DNA of 64,000 nt from Sphingomonas alba (GTDB lineage: Bacteria > Pseudomonadota > Alphaproteobacteria > Sphingomonadales > Sphingomonadaceae): assembly GCF_023516555.1 (NCBI RefSeq), contig NZ_JAMGBD010000001.1:930001-994000 (forward strand), in the 5' to 3' direction. Under the pieces are notes generated by a model. That model saw only the letters and a list, made by a program, of their open reading frames with translations, made no database searches and was not told where the DNA came from. Below, piece after piece: positions 9,929 through 20,112 of this stretch (its first letter is position 1; every line of letters starts with the position of its first letter). Made by a program: the position numbers and the translations under genes.

Positions 9929-10573
9929 TCAGCTGTCGAGGATGGCGTCGATCGAGTCCGCGACTTCTTCAGGAGTCTTCATGCCATCGACCTGACGGAC
10001 CAGTCCCTTTGCTTCGTAGAAGGGCAGGATCGGCGCGGTCTTGGCGCGATATTCGGTCATCCGGGTGCGGACCGTTTCTTCATTATCGTCTGGCCGCCGC
10101 TTGAACTCATGGCTGCCGCAGACGTCGCATGTGCCCTCGACCTCCGGCCGCTTGAAACGGTCATGATAGCCGGCGCCGCAGACCGCACAGGTGAAGCGGC
10201 CGGTGATGCGCTCGACCAGCGCATCCTCGTCCACCACCAATTCGATGACATAGGAGAGCGCCCTGCCCCGCTCGGCGAGCAGCAATTCCAGCGCTTCCGC
10301 CTGCGCCTTGGTACGAGGATAGCCGTCGAAAATGGCGCCCTTGCCAGTGGCTGCATCGAGGTTCTCGCCGACCAGGGCGCTGACGATGGCGTCGCTGACC
10401 AATTCGCCCGCATCCATCACGGCCTTGGCCTTGATGCCCACCGGCGTGCCCGCCTTGACCGCGGCGCGCAGCATGTCGCCGGTCGAAAGCTGCACCATGC
10501 CGCGATGCGCGACCAGCCGCTGTGCCTGAGTCCCCTTGCCGGCCCCCGGCGGTCCAAGAAGTATGATGTCCAA
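9929..10573 (-). CDS. adk: Adenylate kinase
   Basis: It interconverts ATP plus AMP and two ADP. The frame starting at TTG 10573 gives 214 residues, exactly the length of E. coli Adk, and opens with DIILLGPPGAGKGTQA, where the P-loop is residues 7-15. The LID carries four cysteines (C129, C132, C149, C152) that should bind zinc. The frame remains open into the secY tail, but that part is unlike Adk, so the TTG start is preferred over an upstream ATG. It follows secY by 67 bases, as in other alphaproteobacteria. Confidence 0.96.
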   Translation of the reverse strand: MDIILLGPPGAGKGTQAQRLVAHRGMVQLSTGDMLRAAVKAGTPVGIKAKAVMDAGELVSDAIVSALVGENLDAATGKGAIFDGYPRTKAQAEALELLLAERGRALSYVIELVVDEDALVERITGRFTCAVCGAGYHDRFKRPEVEGTCDVCGSHEFKRRPDDNEETVRTRMTEYRAKTAPILPFYEAKGLVRQVDGMKTPEEVADSIDAILDS

Positions 10574-10640
10574 GCCTAGAATCCCACCCGTTTGACGCCA
10601 GCCTGTCGGACGGCTGTCATTCTTGCAAGCCGGAAGGTTG

Positions 10641-12011
10641 TTACTTCTTGCGAGCGCCCTTGAGCTTCGCCTTCTTGATGAGGTCGCCATATTGGTGGGC
10701 GATCAAGTGGCTCTGGATCTGGCTGACCGTGTCCATTGTCACGTTGACGACGATCAGCAGGCTGGTGCCGCCCAGCCGGAAGTTCAGGCCGGCCTGGGCC
10801 GACAGGATTTCCGGGACCAGGCAGATGATGGTCAGATAGGTCGCGCCGAGGACGGTGATCCGGTTGAGCAAATAATCGAAATAATGCTCGGTCGCCTTGC
10901 CCGGGCGAATGCCGGGAATGAAGCCGCCGTGGCGCTTCAAATTCTCCGCCGTCTCTTCCGAATTGAACTGCACGCCGGTGTAAAAGAAGCAGAAGAAGAC
11001 GATGCCCAGCGCATAGAGCGTCATGAACGCCGGCGAGCCGTGCTGAAGGAAGGTCGACACGGTGATCAGCCACTCGCTCGACGCGCTTTCGCTGCCGGCC
11101 GTACGGGCACCCGCCATCTGCAGGACGGTCAATGGCATCAGCAGCAGCGAGCTGGCGAAAATCGGCGGGATGACGCCGGCGGTGTTGATCTTGATCGGCA
11201 GGTGCGAGCGCTCCTGCTGCATCATGCCGCGGGCAGTCGCGCGCTTGGGATACTGCACCAGCACCCGACGCTGAGCGCGCTCCATGAAACAGATGAACAG
11301 GATGAGCGCGGCGCAAAGGACGATGATCCCGACGACCAGCAGCGGGTTCATGGAACCGGTGCGGCCACCCTCGAGCAGCTGGCCGATGACCTGCGGCAGG
11401 CGGGCGACGATGCCGGCCATGATGATCAGCGACACGCCGTTGCCGATGCCGCGGCTGGTGATCTGCTCGCCTATCCACATGAGGAACAGGGTGCCGCCGA
11501 CAAGGCTGATGGTGGCCGCGATGCGGAACAGCATGCCGGGGATGACGACGGCGTTGATGCCCTGCTGGGCCCCGATGCTCTCAAGGCCGACGGCAATGAA
11601 ATAGCCCTGCACCATGGTCAGGAGCACGGTCAGGTAACGCGTATATTGGTTGAGCTTCTTGCGGCCTGTCTCGCCTTCCTTCTTGAGCGCAGCCCAAGCC
11701 GGATAGAGGGTCGCGCCGAGCTGCACGACGATGGACGCGGTGATGTAGGGCATGACGCCCAGCGCGACGATCGACATGCGCTGCAACGCGCCGCCGGAGA
11801 AGGTGTTGAAGAAGTCGAGAACGCCGCCGGACTGCGTCTGGTACAGCGATTCCATGGCATGCGGGTCGATGCCGGGGATCGGCACGAACGACAGCAGGCG
11901 GAAAAGGATCAGGGCGCCAAGCGTGAACCACAAGCGGCGCTTGAGCTCGGTGGCCTTGGAAAAGCTCGCCAGGGAAATGTTGGAGGCGAGTTGTTCGGCT
12001 GCGGATGCCAT
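10641..12011 (-). CDS. secY: Protein translocase subunit SecY
   Basis: This is the central channel of the SecYEG translocon in the inner membrane. The 456 residues contain about ten membrane segments. Family landmarks are LSFVPIPGIDPHAM near residue 45, the plug-region GGALQRMSIVALGVMPYI, RGIGNGVSLIIMAGI, and the cytoplasmic loop FYTGVQFNSEETAENLKR. It is the penultimate gene of the spc operon. A predicted intrinsic terminator separates it from rplO, so its level may be set below that of the ribosomal proteins. Confidence 0.98.
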   Translation of the reverse strand: MASAAEQLASNISLASFSKATELKRRLWFTLGALILFRLLSFVPIPGIDPHAMESLYQTQSGGVLDFFNTFSGGALQRMSIVALGVMPYITASIVVQLGATLYPAWAALKKEGETGRKKLNQYTRYLTVLLTMVQGYFIAVGLESIGAQQGINAVVIPGMLFRIAATISLVGGTLFLMWIGEQITSRGIGNGVSLIIMAGIVARLPQVIGQLLEGGRTGSMNPLLVVGIIVLCAALILFICFMERAQRRVLVQYPKRATARGMMQQERSHLPIKINTAGVIPPIFASSLLLMPLTVLQMAGARTAGSESASSEWLITVSTFLQHGSPAFMTLYALGIVFFCFFYTGVQFNSEETAENLKRHGGFIPGIRPGKATEHYFDYLLNRITVLGATYLTIICLVPEILSAQAGLNFRLGGTSLLIVVNVTMDTVSQIQSHLIAHQYGDLIKKAKLKGARKK

Positions 12012-12024
12012 TCGGTGTCCCTAG

Positions 12025-12063
12025 AAAACAAAAGGCGGCGACGGGCATCTGCCCCCCGCCGCC
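12025..12063 (-). terminator. Intrinsic terminator or attenuator between rplO and secY
   Basis: Read on the minus strand, GGCGGCG (12063-12057) pairs perfectly with CGCCGCC (12040-12034), with an inner GGG/CCC pairing. It is followed at once by TTTTGTTTT (12033-12025). This has the full form of a rho-independent terminator but lies inside the spc operon, 14 bases before secY. It probably acts as partial attenuation of secY-adk; readthrough has not been measured. Confidence 0.75.
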
Positions 12064-12088
12064 CGATATAGTGTGCCCAAGCCTGTTG

Positions 12089-12634
<546 letters not shown>

Positions 12635-12688
12635 TTTATTGCACTCGCTTTCGCTTTTGTCGCGCAGGGCCGAGGCCCGATTTGAGGT

Positions 12689-12865
12689 TTAGCGCTCGAC
12701 GCTCACCAGATGCTGCACCTTGCGGACCTGGCCAGCGACCTCAGGGGTCTCTTCCACTTCCACAGTGCGGTGCATCTTGTTGAGGCCGAGGCCGACGAGC
12801 GTCGCCCGCTGCGTCTTGTCGCGGCGGATCGGCGAGCCGGTCTGGGTGATCTTGATCTTCGCCAT
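12689..12865 (-). CDS. rpmD: 50S ribosomal protein L30
   Basis: This small frame gives 58 residues starting [20 protein letters not shown] and continuing [17 protein letters not shown], which are the L30 hallmarks. It lies 5 bases after the rpsE stop and before rplO, exactly the spc operon position. It was found by direct translation of the gap between rpsE and rplO. Confidence 0.97.
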   Translation of the reverse strand: MAKIKITQTGSPIRRDKTQRATLVGLGLNKMHRTVEVEETPEVAGQVRKVQHLVSVER

Positions 12866-12870
12866 CACTT

Positions 12871-13623
12871 TTACTCCGTGATCGCTTCGGCCTGCGCCTC
12901 GGCTTCGGCGGCGCTGGCGCCACCACGGCCGAGCAGGTCGGAGACCTTCTTGCCACGGCGCTGAGCGACCGAACGGGGGCTGGTCTGATCCTTGAGCGCC
13001 TCGAAGGTCGCGCGGATCATGTTGTACGGGTTCGACGTGCCGACCGACTTGGTGACAACGTCGGCGACGCCCAGGCTCTCGAACACGGCGCGCATCGGAC
13101 CGCCGGCGATGATGCCGGTACCGGACGGAGCCGAACGGACGGTGACCTTGCCGGCGCCGAAGTGGCCCTTACCGTCATGATGCAGCGTGCGGCCGTCGCG
13201 CAGCGGAACGCGGACCATCGCCTTCTTGGCGGCGGCGGTTGCCTTGCTGATCGCTTCCGGCACTTCGCGAGCCTTGCCATGGCCAAAGCCGGCGCGGCCC
13301 TTGCCGTCGCCAACGACGACGAGCGCGGCGAAACCGAAGCGCTTGCCGCCCTTCACGGTCTTGGAGACGCGGTTGATGTGGACGAGCTTCTCGATCAGCT
13401 CTTCGCCCTCTTCTTCCGCGTTGCGGCCGCCACGGCGGTCGTCGCGACGGCCACGGCCACCGCGGTCACCGCCACGTCCGCCGCCACCGCCGCGGCCACC
13501 ACGGCCGCCGCGCGGAGCGCGAGCCTCGCGGCCTTCGGTGGGCTGCTGCTCGGGCTGGGCTTGGACTTCGGCGCCGGTGTCGGCGGCAGTCTCAACCTGC
13601 GGGGTTTCGTTTTCCTGCACCAT
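12871..13623 (-). CDS. rpsE: 30S ribosomal protein S5 with a long RGG-rich N-terminal extension
   Basis: The S5 core begins near residue 73 ([20 protein letters not shown]) and continues [19 protein letters not shown] and [19 protein letters not shown], as in all bacteria. Ahead of it lie about 70 extra residues: an acidic, glutamine-rich part and then an arginine-glycine tract ([20 protein letters not shown]). Total length is 250, against 166-167 in E. coli. RG-rich tracts generally bind RNA, so the tail may contact rRNA or mRNA. The start overlaps the rplR stop by one base. S5 acts in decoding fidelity and translocation. Confidence 0.98.
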   Translation of the reverse strand: MVQENETPQVETAADTGAEVQAQPEQQPTEGREARAPRGGRGGRGGGGGRGGDRGGRGRRDDRRGGRNAEEEGEELIEKLVHINRVSKTVKGGKRFGFAALVVVGDGKGRAGFGHGKAREVPEAISKATAAAKKAMVRVPLRDGRTLHHDGKGHFGAGKVTVRSAPSGTGIIAGGPMRAVFESLGVADVVTKSVGTSNPYNMIRATFEALKDQTSPRSVAQRRGKKVSDLLGRGGASAAEAEAQAEAITE

Positions 13624-13976
13624 TAGAACTCCAATCCGCCTTCACGGGCGGCATCGGCCAGGGCCTTCACCCGGCCATGGAAAAGGAAGCCGCCGCGGTC
13701 GAACACGACCCGGTCGACGCCCGCCTTCTTGGCGCGCTCCGCAAGGGCCTTGCCAACGGCGGCCGCGCTGTCGCGGGTGGCGCCGGTGCTGCCCTTAAGG
13801 TCCTTGTCGAGGCTCGAGGCCGAGGCAAGCGTCTTGCCGGCGGCATCGTCGATGACCTGCGCATAGATGTGACGGCCCGAGCGGTGGACCGACAGCCGTG
13901 GCTTGCCGGAAGCGCGCGCCCGAAGAGCGGTACGCACGCGACGGCGGCGACGATCGAAGAGAGAGAGTTTCGCCAT
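13623..13976 (-). CDS. rplR: 50S ribosomal protein L18
   Basis: The 117-residue protein shows [24 protein letters not shown] and the C-terminal [23 protein letters not shown] of L18, which binds 5S rRNA. The length equals that of E. coli L18 (117). It lies between rplF (3-base gap) and rpsE (1-base overlap) in the spc order. Confidence 0.98.
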   Translation of the reverse strand: MAKLSLFDRRRRRVRTALRARASGKPRLSVHRSGRHIYAQVIDDAAGKTLASASSLDKDLKGSTGATRDSAAAVGKALAERAKKAGVDRVVFDRGGFLFHGRVKALADAAREGGLEF

Positions 13977-13979
13977 GGC

Positions 13980-14516
13980 TTACTTCTTCTTGCCTTCTTT
14001 GCGGAAGATGTACTCGCCGCGATACTTGATGCCCTTGCCCTTGTAGGGCTCCGGCTTGCGCCAGCGGCGGATCTCGGCGGCGACCTGACCGACCTTCTGC
14101 CGGTCGATGCCGCTGATTTCGACGGTGTTGGGGTCCGGCGTCTTCACGTCGACGCCTTCCGGCACCGCGTAATTGACGTCGTGGCTGTAGCCCAGCTGCA
14201 GGCGCAGGTTACGGCCCTGGGCAGCGGCACGATAGCCGACGCCGGTGATCTCGAGGACCTTCGAAAAGCCCTCGGTCACGCCGGTGACCAGGTTCTGCAC
14301 ATTCGTGCGCTGCATGCCCCACGCGGCGCGGTTGCGCTGCGCATTGGTGATCGGGGTGACGCGGATTTCGCCCTCGGAAACCTCATACTTGATGAGGTCG
14401 TCGAGCAGCGGCATCGACAGCGTGCCCTTCGGGCCCTTGACGGTCAGGGTCTGGCCCTCGACCTCGGCGCTGACGCCCGAAGGCATCGCCACCGGCCTTT
14501 TGCCGATACGTGACAT
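13980..14516 (-). CDS. rplF: 50S ribosomal protein L6
   Basis: The 178-residue product starts [15 protein letters not shown] and ends with [16 protein letters not shown] and a lysine tail, all typical for L6. The frame is open upstream to 14588, but the ATG at 14516 fits the family start and lies one base past the rpsH stop. L6 sits near the GTPase-associated region of the 50S subunit. Confidence 0.98.
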   Translation of the reverse strand: MSRIGKRPVAMPSGVSAEVEGQTLTVKGPKGTLSMPLLDDLIKYEVSEGEIRVTPITNAQRNRAAWGMQRTNVQNLVTGVTEGFSKVLEITGVGYRAAAQGRNLRLQLGYSHDVNYAVPEGVDVKTPDPNTVEISGIDRQKVGQVAAEIRRWRKPEPYKGKGIKYRGEYIFRKEGKKK

Positions 14517-14517
14517 C

Positions 14518-14913
14518 TTAGAACACCTCCGCCAGCACTTCGCCGCCGACGTTCTGGTCGCGGGCTTCAGCATCGCTGAGCACGCCACGCGGCGTCGAGA
14601 CGATCACGGTGCCAAGGCCGTTACGGATGCGCGGCAGTTCGCGCGCAGCCGAATAGACGCGGCGGCCAGGCTTGGACACGCGGACCAAGTGCTGGATGGC
14701 CGGCTGGCCTTCGAAATACTTCAGCTCGATGCGCAGGCCCTTCTGGCCAGCGACGGCTTCTTCGGAATAACCGCGGATATAGCCTTCGCGCTGAAGCACA
14801 TCGAGCACATGGGCACGAAGCTTCGACGCCGGCGTCAGGATGGAATCCTTGCGCGCCTGCTGGCCATTGCGGATGCGGGTGAGCATATCACCCAGGGGAT
14901 CGGTCATCGGCAT
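14518..14913 (-). CDS. rpsH: 30S ribosomal protein S8
   Basis: The 131-residue protein opens [18 protein letters not shown] and ends with the S8 signature [21 protein letters not shown]8 binds the central domain of 16S rRNA; in E. coli it represses the spc operon by binding the mRNA near rplE. I could not confirm such a site here. Confidence 0.98.
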   Translation of the reverse strand: MPMTDPLGDMLTRIRNGQQARKDSILTPASKLRAHVLDVLQREGYIRGYSEEAVAGQKGLRIELKYFEGQPAIQHLVRVSKPGRRVYSAARELPRIRNGLGTVIVSTPRGVLSDAEARDQNVGGEVLAEVF

Positions 14914-14922
14914 AGCGTACCT

Positions 14923-15228
14923 TTACCAGCTCGACTTCGTGACGCCCGGGATCAGGCCCTTATTGGCCAGTTCCCGAAGCATGATCCGCGACAGGCGGAA
15001 CTTGCGATAATAAGCGCGCGACCGTCCGGTCAGCTCGCAACGGTTGCGGATGCGCGTCGGATTGCCGTTGCGCGGCACCTCCGCCATCTTCAGGCGCGCG
15101 ATCAGGCGCTCAGTCTCGTCGAGAGACTGGTCCTTCGCCTGCGCCTTGAGCTTCGCATACTTGGCCGCATATTTCGCGGTCAGCTTCTTGCGACGCTCGT
15201 TCTTGTTCACGGAACTCAGTTTCGCCAT
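14923..15228 (-). CDS. rpsN: 30S ribosomal protein S14 (zinc-independent form)
   Basis: The 101-residue length and the absence of C-x-x-C pairs mark the long, zinc-free S14. The [20 protein letters not shown] motif near the C-terminus is diagnostic. It lies between rplE (23-base gap) and rpsH (9-base gap). A Lys/Ala-rich stretch ([19 protein letters not shown]) forms the N-terminal helix region. Confidence 0.98.
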   Translation of the reverse strand: MAKLSSVNKNERRKKLTAKYAAKYAKLKAQAKDQSLDETERLIARLKMAEVPRNGNPTRIRNRCELTGRSRAYYRKFRLSRIMLRELANKGLIPGVTKSSW

Positions 15229-15251
15229 GACTTAAGTTCTCCAGGCGCCGC

Positions 15252-15830
15252 TTACGCGGCCTCTTTCTGTTCTTCCGCCGGGAACGGGAAGTTGAACAGG
15301 CGCAGCAGTTCGCGGGCCTCTTCATCCGTCTTGGCGGTGGTGGTTACGATGATGTCCATGCCCCGGACCTTGTCGATCTGGTCGTAGTTGATCTCGGGGA
15401 AGACGATCTGCTCTTTGAGGCCCATGGCGTAATTGCCACGGCCGTCGAACGACTTGGCGTTGAGGCCACGGAAGTCGCGGACGCGCGGCAGCGCGATGGT
15501 CACCAGGCGATCGAGGAACTCGAACATGCGGTCGCGGCGTAGGGTAACCTTGCAACCGATCGGCATGCCTTCACGCAGCTTGAACTGCGCGATCGACTTC
15601 TTCGCCTTGGTGATCACGGGCTTCTGGCCGGCGATCTGCTCCATCTCGGCCGCAGCGGCCTCGACCTTCTTCTTGTCCTGGGTCGCCTCGCCGACGCCCA
15701 TGTTGATGACGATCTTTTCGAGCTTCGGAACCTCGAGACGGTTCTTGTAGCCGAACTTCTCCGTCATCGCCTTGACGATGCGGTCGTCGTAATCCTGCTT
15801 CAGGCGCGGCGTATATTTCGCGTCAGGCAT
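15252..15830 (-). CDS. rplE: 50S ribosomal protein L5
   Basis: The 192-residue protein starts [20 protein letters not shown]. It has the L5 blocks [20 protein letters not shown] and [19 protein letters not shown]. The ATG at 15830 overlaps the rplX stop by 8 bases, suggesting translational coupling. The frame is open upstream to 16022, but that part is not L5-like. L5 binds 5S rRNA and forms the B1b bridge to S13. Confidence 0.98.
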   Translation of the reverse strand: MPDAKYTPRLKQDYDDRIVKAMTEKFGYKNRLEVPKLEKIVINMGVGEATQDKKKVEAAAAEMEQIAGQKPVITKAKKSIAQFKLREGMPIGCKVTLRRDRMFEFLDRLVTIALPRVRDFRGLNAKSFDGRGNYAMGLKEQIVFPEINYDQIDKVRGMDIIVTTTAKTDEEARELLRLFNFPFPAEEQKEAA

Positions 15831-16146
15831 CGATCTTCTCCCCGGACCGCGCGGCAACGCGGACCTTCTTGCCGTCCTTGGCAGTCTCGAAGCGGACGCG
15901 CGTGGCCTTGCCGTCCTTAGGGTCGACGATGGCGACCTTCGAAACGTGCAGCGGCGCTTCCTTGCGCTCGATCCCGCCCTGCGGGTTGATTTGCGAGGGC
16001 TTGCGGTGACGGGCAGCGACATTCACGCCCGAAACGACAACCTTCATGTCCTTCGGGATCGAACGGATGACTTCACCCGTGCGGCCCTTGTCCTTGCCGG
16101 ACAGGACGACGACCTTGTCGCCCTTGCGGATCTTGGCGGCGGCCAT
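15823..16146 (-). CDS. rplX: 50S ribosomal protein L24
   Basis: The 107-residue protein shows the KOW motif [20 protein letters not shown] at its start and [20 protein letters not shown] further on. L24 starts 50S assembly by binding the 5' domain of 23S rRNA. It begins 2 bases after the rplN stop. Confidence 0.98.
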   Translation of the reverse strand: MAAAKIRKGDKVVVLSGKDKGRTGEVIRSIPKDMKVVVSGVNVAARHRKPSQINPQGGIERKEAPLHVSKVAIVDPKDGKATRVRFETAKDGKKVRVAARSGEKIDA

Positions 16147-16148
16147 GG

Positions 16149-16517
16149 TTACAGCACCTCCGGTGCAAGGCTGATGATCTTCATGTGCTTCTTCGCACGC
16201 AGCTCACGGACGACCGGGCCAAAGATACGGGTGCCGATCGGCTCCTCGTTCTTGTTGACCAGCACGGCCGCGTTCGAATCGAAGCGGATTACCGAGCCGT
16301 CGGGACGGCGGATGTCCTTGGCGGTGCGAACGATTACCGCGCGGTGAACGTCGCCCTTCTTCACGCGGCCGCGCGGAGCGGCTTCCTTGACGGAGACGAC
16401 GATGATGTCGCCAACGCCAGCGGTACGGCGCTTCGAGCCGCCCAGCACCTTGATGCACTGAACGCGCTTGGCGCCGCTATTGTCCGCAACGTCCAGGTTG
16501 GACTGCATCTGGATCAT
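16149..16517 (-). CDS. rplN: 50S ribosomal protein L14
   Basis: The 122-residue protein is the canonical length. It has [39 protein letters not shown] and the C-terminal [21 protein letters not shown]14 forms intersubunit bridges B5 and B8. It is preceded by rpsQ with a 33-base gap. Confidence 0.99.
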   Translation of the reverse strand: MIQMQSNLDVADNSGAKRVQCIKVLGGSKRRTAGVGDIIVVSVKEAAPRGRVKKGDVHRAVIVRTAKDIRRPDGSVIRFDSNAAVLVNKNEEPIGTRIFGPVVRELRAKKHMKIISLAPEVL

Positions 16518-16550
16518 GGTTCGACCCTACCCTTCACAAATCGCTACGGC

Positions 16551-16931
16551 TCAGGCGTCGGCTTCCGCCGACTCCTTGGCCTTCTTGCCGCCCTTGGACG
16601 CCTTGGCGTCCTTCTCGGCCTTGTCTTCCTTGGTCCCCTTCGACGGCACGGATGCCGGGACGTCGAGGTTGGCCTCGGCGATCGGCGTCACGGCCGCACC
16701 GATACGGTCGAGAACCGTCCAGCTCTTCAGCTTCGACAGCGGAGCGCATTCCTGGATGCGCACCTGCTCGCCCGTGTGGAAGGCATTGCCTTCGTCATGG
16801 GCATGGTACTTCTTCGACAGCTTGATGATCTTGCCGTACAGCGGGTGCTTCACCCGCCGCTCGACGCGGACCACCACGGTCTTGTCACCCTTGTCGGACA
16901 CTACGGTGCCGGTCAGGACGCGCTTTGGCAT
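16551..16931 (-). CDS. rpsQ: 30S ribosomal protein S17 with a C-terminal low-complexity tail
   Basis: The S17 core occupies residues 1 to about 80: [20 protein letters not shown], then [14 protein letters not shown] and [17 protein letters not shown]. About 45 residues follow that E. coli S17 lacks. The last 30 or so are Lys, Ala, Glu and Asp ([20 protein letters not shown]). S17 binds the 5' domain of 16S rRNA. The tail is unlikely to be folded. Confidence 0.98.
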   Translation of the reverse strand: MPKRVLTGTVVSDKGDKTVVVRVERRVKHPLYGKIIKLSKKYHAHDEGNAFHTGEQVRIQECAPLSKLKSWTVLDRIGAAVTPIAEANLDVPASVPSKGTKEDKAEKDAKASKGGKKAKESAEADA

Positions 16932-16943
16932 CTCAATAACTCC

Positions 16944-17150
16944 TTACGCCTCGGCCGACGCGTTGGCGCGCTGGGTCTGGATCGTCTTGATGCGGGCGAT
17001 GGTGCGGCGCACCTCTTTCACCCGCGACGGCTTCTCGAGCTGGTTGGTCGCTGCCTGGAAGCGCAGGTTGAAAGCCTCGCGCTTCAGTTCCGTCAGCTGG
17101 GTGGCCAGCTGGTCGTCGGTCTGGACCGTCAGTTCTTCTTTCTTGGCCAT
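16944..17150 (-). CDS. rpmC: 50S ribosomal protein L29
   Basis: The 68-residue protein starts [20 protein letters not shown], with the [20 protein letters not shown] signature. I chose the ATG at 17150 over an in-frame start at 17165 because it matches the family start and sits one base after the rplP stop. L29 lies at the peptide exit tunnel near the trigger factor site. Confidence 0.97.
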   Translation of the reverse strand: MAKKEELTVQTDDQLATQLTELKREAFNLRFQAATNQLEKPSRVKEVRRTIARIKTIQTQRANASAEA

Positions 17151-17151
17151 G

Positions 17152-17583
17152 TCACTCAGCCTCAATCATGGTTTCGCCAAGACGGGCGACCACCTTGGTC
17201 TTGATCGGCAGCTTTTCAGCAGCGCGCTCAAACGCGGTCTTGGCCAGGTGGCCCGGAACACCGTCGAGTTCGAACAGGATGCGGCCGGGCTTGACGCGGG
17301 CGACCCAGAATTCCGGCGAGCCCTTACCCGAGCCCATGCGGACTTCGGCCGGCTTCGACGACACGGGGACGTCTGGGAAAATGCGGATCCAAAGACGGCC
17401 GGAGCGCTTGATGTGGCGCGTGATCGCGCGGCGGGCCGCCTCGATCTGGCGCGCGGTGATCCGCTCCGGCTCCATGGCCTTGAGGCCAAAGGCGCCGAAG
17501 TTGAGTTCGGTCCCACCCTTGGCGTTGCCATGGATGCGGCCCTTGAAGGCCTTGCGGAACTTGGTGCGTTTCGGTTGCAGCAT
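17152..17583 (-). CDS. rplP: 50S ribosomal protein L16
   Basis: The 143-residue protein starts [20 protein letters not shown] and has [20 protein letters not shown] and the [19 protein letters not shown] block. L16 helps place A-site tRNA. The arginine in SGKG-adjacent MGSGKGSPE contexts is the usual hydroxylation neighbourhood in other bacteria. Confidence 0.98.
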   Translation of the reverse strand: MLQPKRTKFRKAFKGRIHGNAKGGTELNFGAFGLKAMEPERITARQIEAARRAITRHIKRSGRLWIRIFPDVPVSSKPAEVRMGSGKGSPEFWVARVKPGRILFELDGVPGHLAKTAFERAAEKLPIKTKVVARLGETMIEAE

Positions 17584-17594
17584 CTTCTAGTTCC

Positions 17595-18302
17595 TTAACG
17601 GCGGTCTTCGCGAGCCGGGCGAACACCCGACGTCTGCGCATCCATCATCAGGCGGTCCTGGGCGAGCGGGTCGTGACCCAGGATCTCACCCTTGAACACC
17701 CAGACTTTGACGCCGCACACGCCGTAAGCGGTGTGGGCCTGCGCCTCGGCATAATCGACGTTGCCGCGCAGCGTGTGCAGCGGCACGCGGCCTTCGCGGT
17801 ACCATTCGGTGCGCGCGATCTCAGCACCGCCGAGACGGCCCGCGCACGTGATACGAATGCCCTCGGCGCCGAGGCGGAGAGCCGACTGCACGGCGCGCTT
17901 CATGGCGCGACGGAACGCAACGCGGCGCTCGAGCTGGTCGGCGACACCCTGCGCGACGAGGCGCGCATCGATTTCCGGCTTGCGGATTTCGACGATGTTG
18001 AGGCTGACTTCGCTGTCGGTCATCTTCGACAGGATCTTCTTCAGCTTCTCGATGTCCGAGCCCTTCTTGCCGATGATGACGCCCGGGCGGGCGGCATAGA
18101 TCGACACGCGGCACAGCTTGGCCGGGCGCTCAATCACAACCTTGGAGATCGCCGCCTGCGGCAGGTTCTCCATGACGTAGCGACGGATCTTGAGGTCTTC
18201 GAGCAGCAGGCGGCCGTAATCCTGGCCTTCCGCGAACCAGCGGCTGTCCCAGGTACGGTTGATCTGCAGCCGGAGGCCGACCGGAGAGGATTTCTGACCC
18301 AT
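17595..18302 (-). CDS. rpsC: 30S ribosomal protein S3
   Basis: The 235-residue protein starts [20 protein letters not shown]. It has the KH-domain motif [19 protein letters not shown] and the C-terminal [20 protein letters not shown]3 forms the mRNA entry site and contributes helicase activity. Its start overlaps the rplV stop by one base. Confidence 0.98.
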   Translation of the reverse strand: MGQKSSPVGLRLQINRTWDSRWFAEGQDYGRLLLEDLKIRRYVMENLPQAAISKVVIERPAKLCRVSIYAARPGVIIGKKGSDIEKLKKILSKMTDSEVSLNIVEIRKPEIDARLVAQGVADQLERRVAFRRAMKRAVQSALRLGAEGIRITCAGRLGGAEIARTEWYREGRVPLHTLRGNVDYAEAQAHTAYGVCGVKVWVFKGEILGHDPLAQDRLMMDAQTSGVRPAREDRR

Positions 18303-18679
18303 TACGCTTCTTCCTGCTCGCGCACGACGACGCGGATTCGGCTGAACGGCTTGACGATCCGCGAAGAACGGCCGCGCGCACGGGTCGCGAAGCGCTTCAT
18401 CGAGATCGACTTGCCGACGCTCGCCTCGCTGACGACCAGAGAGTCGACATCGAGGTTGTGATTGTTCTCGGCGTTGGCCACCGCCGAAGCGAGGACCTTG
18501 CGGACATCCTCGGCCATCGCCTTGGGCGAGAACTTGAGGATGTTCAGCGCTTCCTCGACCTTGCGGCCGCGGATGAGGCCGGCCACCAGGTTCAGCTTCT
18601 GGGCCGAACCACGGATGAGGTTGCCGACGGCCAGCGCTTCCTTATCGCCGACCTTGCGGGGGGCTACAGGCTTGGACAT
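18302..18679 (-). CDS. rplV: 50S ribosomal protein L22
   Basis: The 125-residue protein has the L22 pattern: [39 protein letters not shown] and the tunnel-lining loop [20 protein letters not shown]. That loop is where macrolide-resistance changes occur in other bacteria; it has no obvious deletion. Its ATG overlaps the rpsS stop by one base. Confidence 0.98.
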   Translation of the reverse strand: MSKPVAPRKVGDKEALAVGNLIRGSAQKLNLVAGLIRGRKVEEALNILKFSPKAMAEDVRKVLASAVANAENNHNLDVDSLVVSEASVGKSISMKRFATRARGRSSRIVKPFSRIRVVVREQEEA

Positions 18680-18954
18680 TAGCGCTTACCCTTCTTGTCG
18701 GCGGCGTGGCCCGGGAAGAAGCGGGTCGGCGCGAACTCGCCGAGCTTCATTCCGACCATGTCTTCGTTGACCGAGACCGGCACGAACTTGCGGCCGTTGT
18801 AGACGTTGAAGGTCAGGCCGACGAACTGCGGCAGGATCGTCGAACGGCGCGACCAGGTCTTGATCGGCGCACGGCCACCGGCTTCCTGAGCGGACTCCGC
18901 CTTCTTCAGGAGCGACAGCTCGACGAACGGACCTTTCCAGATGGAGCGAGCCAT
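18679..18954 (-). CDS. rpsS: 30S ribosomal protein S19
   Basis: The 91-residue protein starts [20 protein letters not shown] and carries [20 protein letters not shown] and [20 protein letters not shown]. These are strongly conserved in S19, which pairs with S13 in the 30S head. It lies 3 bases after rplB. Confidence 0.99.
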   Translation of the reverse strand: MARSIWKGPFVELSLLKKAESAQEAGGRAPIKTWSRRSTILPQFVGLTFNVYNGRKFVPVSVNEDMVGMKLGEFAPTRFFPGHAADKKGKR

Positions 18955-18957
18955 TGC

Positions 18958-19794
18958 TTAGCCCTTCTTCTTCGCGTGACGCGACCGGATGATGAACTTG
19001 TCGGTCGCCTTGTTGTGACGGGTGCGGGCACCCTTGGTCGGCTTGCCCCACGGGGTAACCGGATGACGGCCGCCCGAAGTCCGGCCTTCGCCACCGCCGT
19101 GCGGGTGGTCGACCGGGTTCTTGGCGACGCCGCGGGTCAGCGGGCGCTTGCCCATCCAGCGGGTGCGGCCTGCCTTGGCAAAGGTCTGGTTGGCGTTGTC
19201 CGGGTTGGACACCGCGCCGACCGTCGCCATGCAGTCCGAGCGGACGTAGCGCTGCTCGCCCGAGTTCAGGCGAACGATGACCATGCCCTTGTCGCGGCCG
19301 ACGACCTGAACGTAGGTGCCTGCGGCACGAGCGATCTGGCCGCCCTTGCCGGGCTTCAGCTCGACGTTGTGGACAATGGTGCCGACCGGCATCTGGCCGA
19401 TCTCCATCGCATTGCCGGGCTTCACGTCGACCTTCTTGCCGGCGATGACCTTGTCGCCCGGAGCCAGACGCTGCGGAGCGAGGATGTAGGCCTGTTCGCC
19501 GCCCTCGTAGGTGACGAGCGCGATGAATGCCGAACGGTTCGGGTCGTACTCGAGACGCTCGACGGTCGCGGCGACATCCCAGGTACGGCGCTTGAAGTCG
19601 ATGATCCGGTACTTCTGCTTGTGACCGCCGGCGATGCCGCGCGACGTCACATGGCCCTTGTTGTTGCGGCCGCCGGTCTTGCGCTTGCCTTCAGTCAGCG
19701 CCTTGACGGGCTTGCCCTTCCACAGCGCCGACTTGTCGACCAGGATCAGGCCGCGGCGTGCCGGGGAAGTCGGCTTATATTGCTTCAATGCCAT
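18958..19794 (-). CDS. rplB: 50S ribosomal protein L2
   Basis: The 278-residue protein starts [20 protein letters not shown] and shows [40 protein letters not shown] and the C-terminal [20 protein letters not shown]. The last contains the conserved histidine linked to peptidyl transfer. L2 is a primary 23S rRNA binder. Confidence 0.99.
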   Translation of the reverse strand: MALKQYKPTSPARRGLILVDKSALWKGKPVKALTEGKRKTGGRNNKGHVTSRGIAGGHKQKYRIIDFKRRTWDVAATVERLEYDPNRSAFIALVTYEGGEQAYILAPQRLAPGDKVIAGKKVDVKPGNAMEIGQMPVGTIVHNVELKPGKGGQIARAAGTYVQVVGRDKGMVIVRLNSGEQRYVRSDCMATVGAVSNPDNANQTFAKAGRTRWMGKRPLTRGVAKNPVDHPHGGGEGRTSGGRHPVTPWGKPTKGARTRHNKATDKFIIRSRHAKKKG

Positions 19795-19797
19795 GAC

Positions 19798-20112
19798 TTA
19801 GATCCCGCTCGTGATGTCGATCGAGTTGCCCTCGGCGAGGGTGACGATCGCCTTCTTGCTGTCCGACCGAGTGTAGGGACGGCCCTTCCACTTCTTGGTC
19901 TTGCCCTTGGTGACGATCGTGTTGACGCCGGTCACCTTGACGTTGAACAGCGCCTCGACGGCCGCCTTGATTTCGGGCTTCGACGCGGTCGAAGCGACCT
20001 TGAACACCACCGCATTCTGGTCCGACAACATGGTCGACTTTTCGGTGATGTGCGGCGCCATGACGACGTCGTAGTGGCGGTTCTCGACCGCTGCGGCTTG
20101 CTTCTTAGCCAT
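19798..20112 (-). CDS. rplW: 50S ribosomal protein L23
   Basis: The 104-residue protein has [20 protein letters not shown], then [20 protein letters not shown] and [20 protein letters not shown]23 is the docking site for trigger factor and SRP at the exit tunnel. Its start overlaps the rplD 3' end by 8 bases. Confidence 0.98.
   Translation of the reverse strand: MAKKQAAAVENRHYDVVMAPHITEKSTMLSDQNAVVFKVASTASKPEIKAAVEALFNVKVTGVNTIVTKGKTKKWKGRPYTRSDSKKAIVTLAEGNSIDITSGI

Noticed and set aside
10623..12071. Long plus-strand open frame opposite secY
   Set aside because: It is a shadow frame of a high-GC gene; the minus-strand frame is unmistakably SecY.
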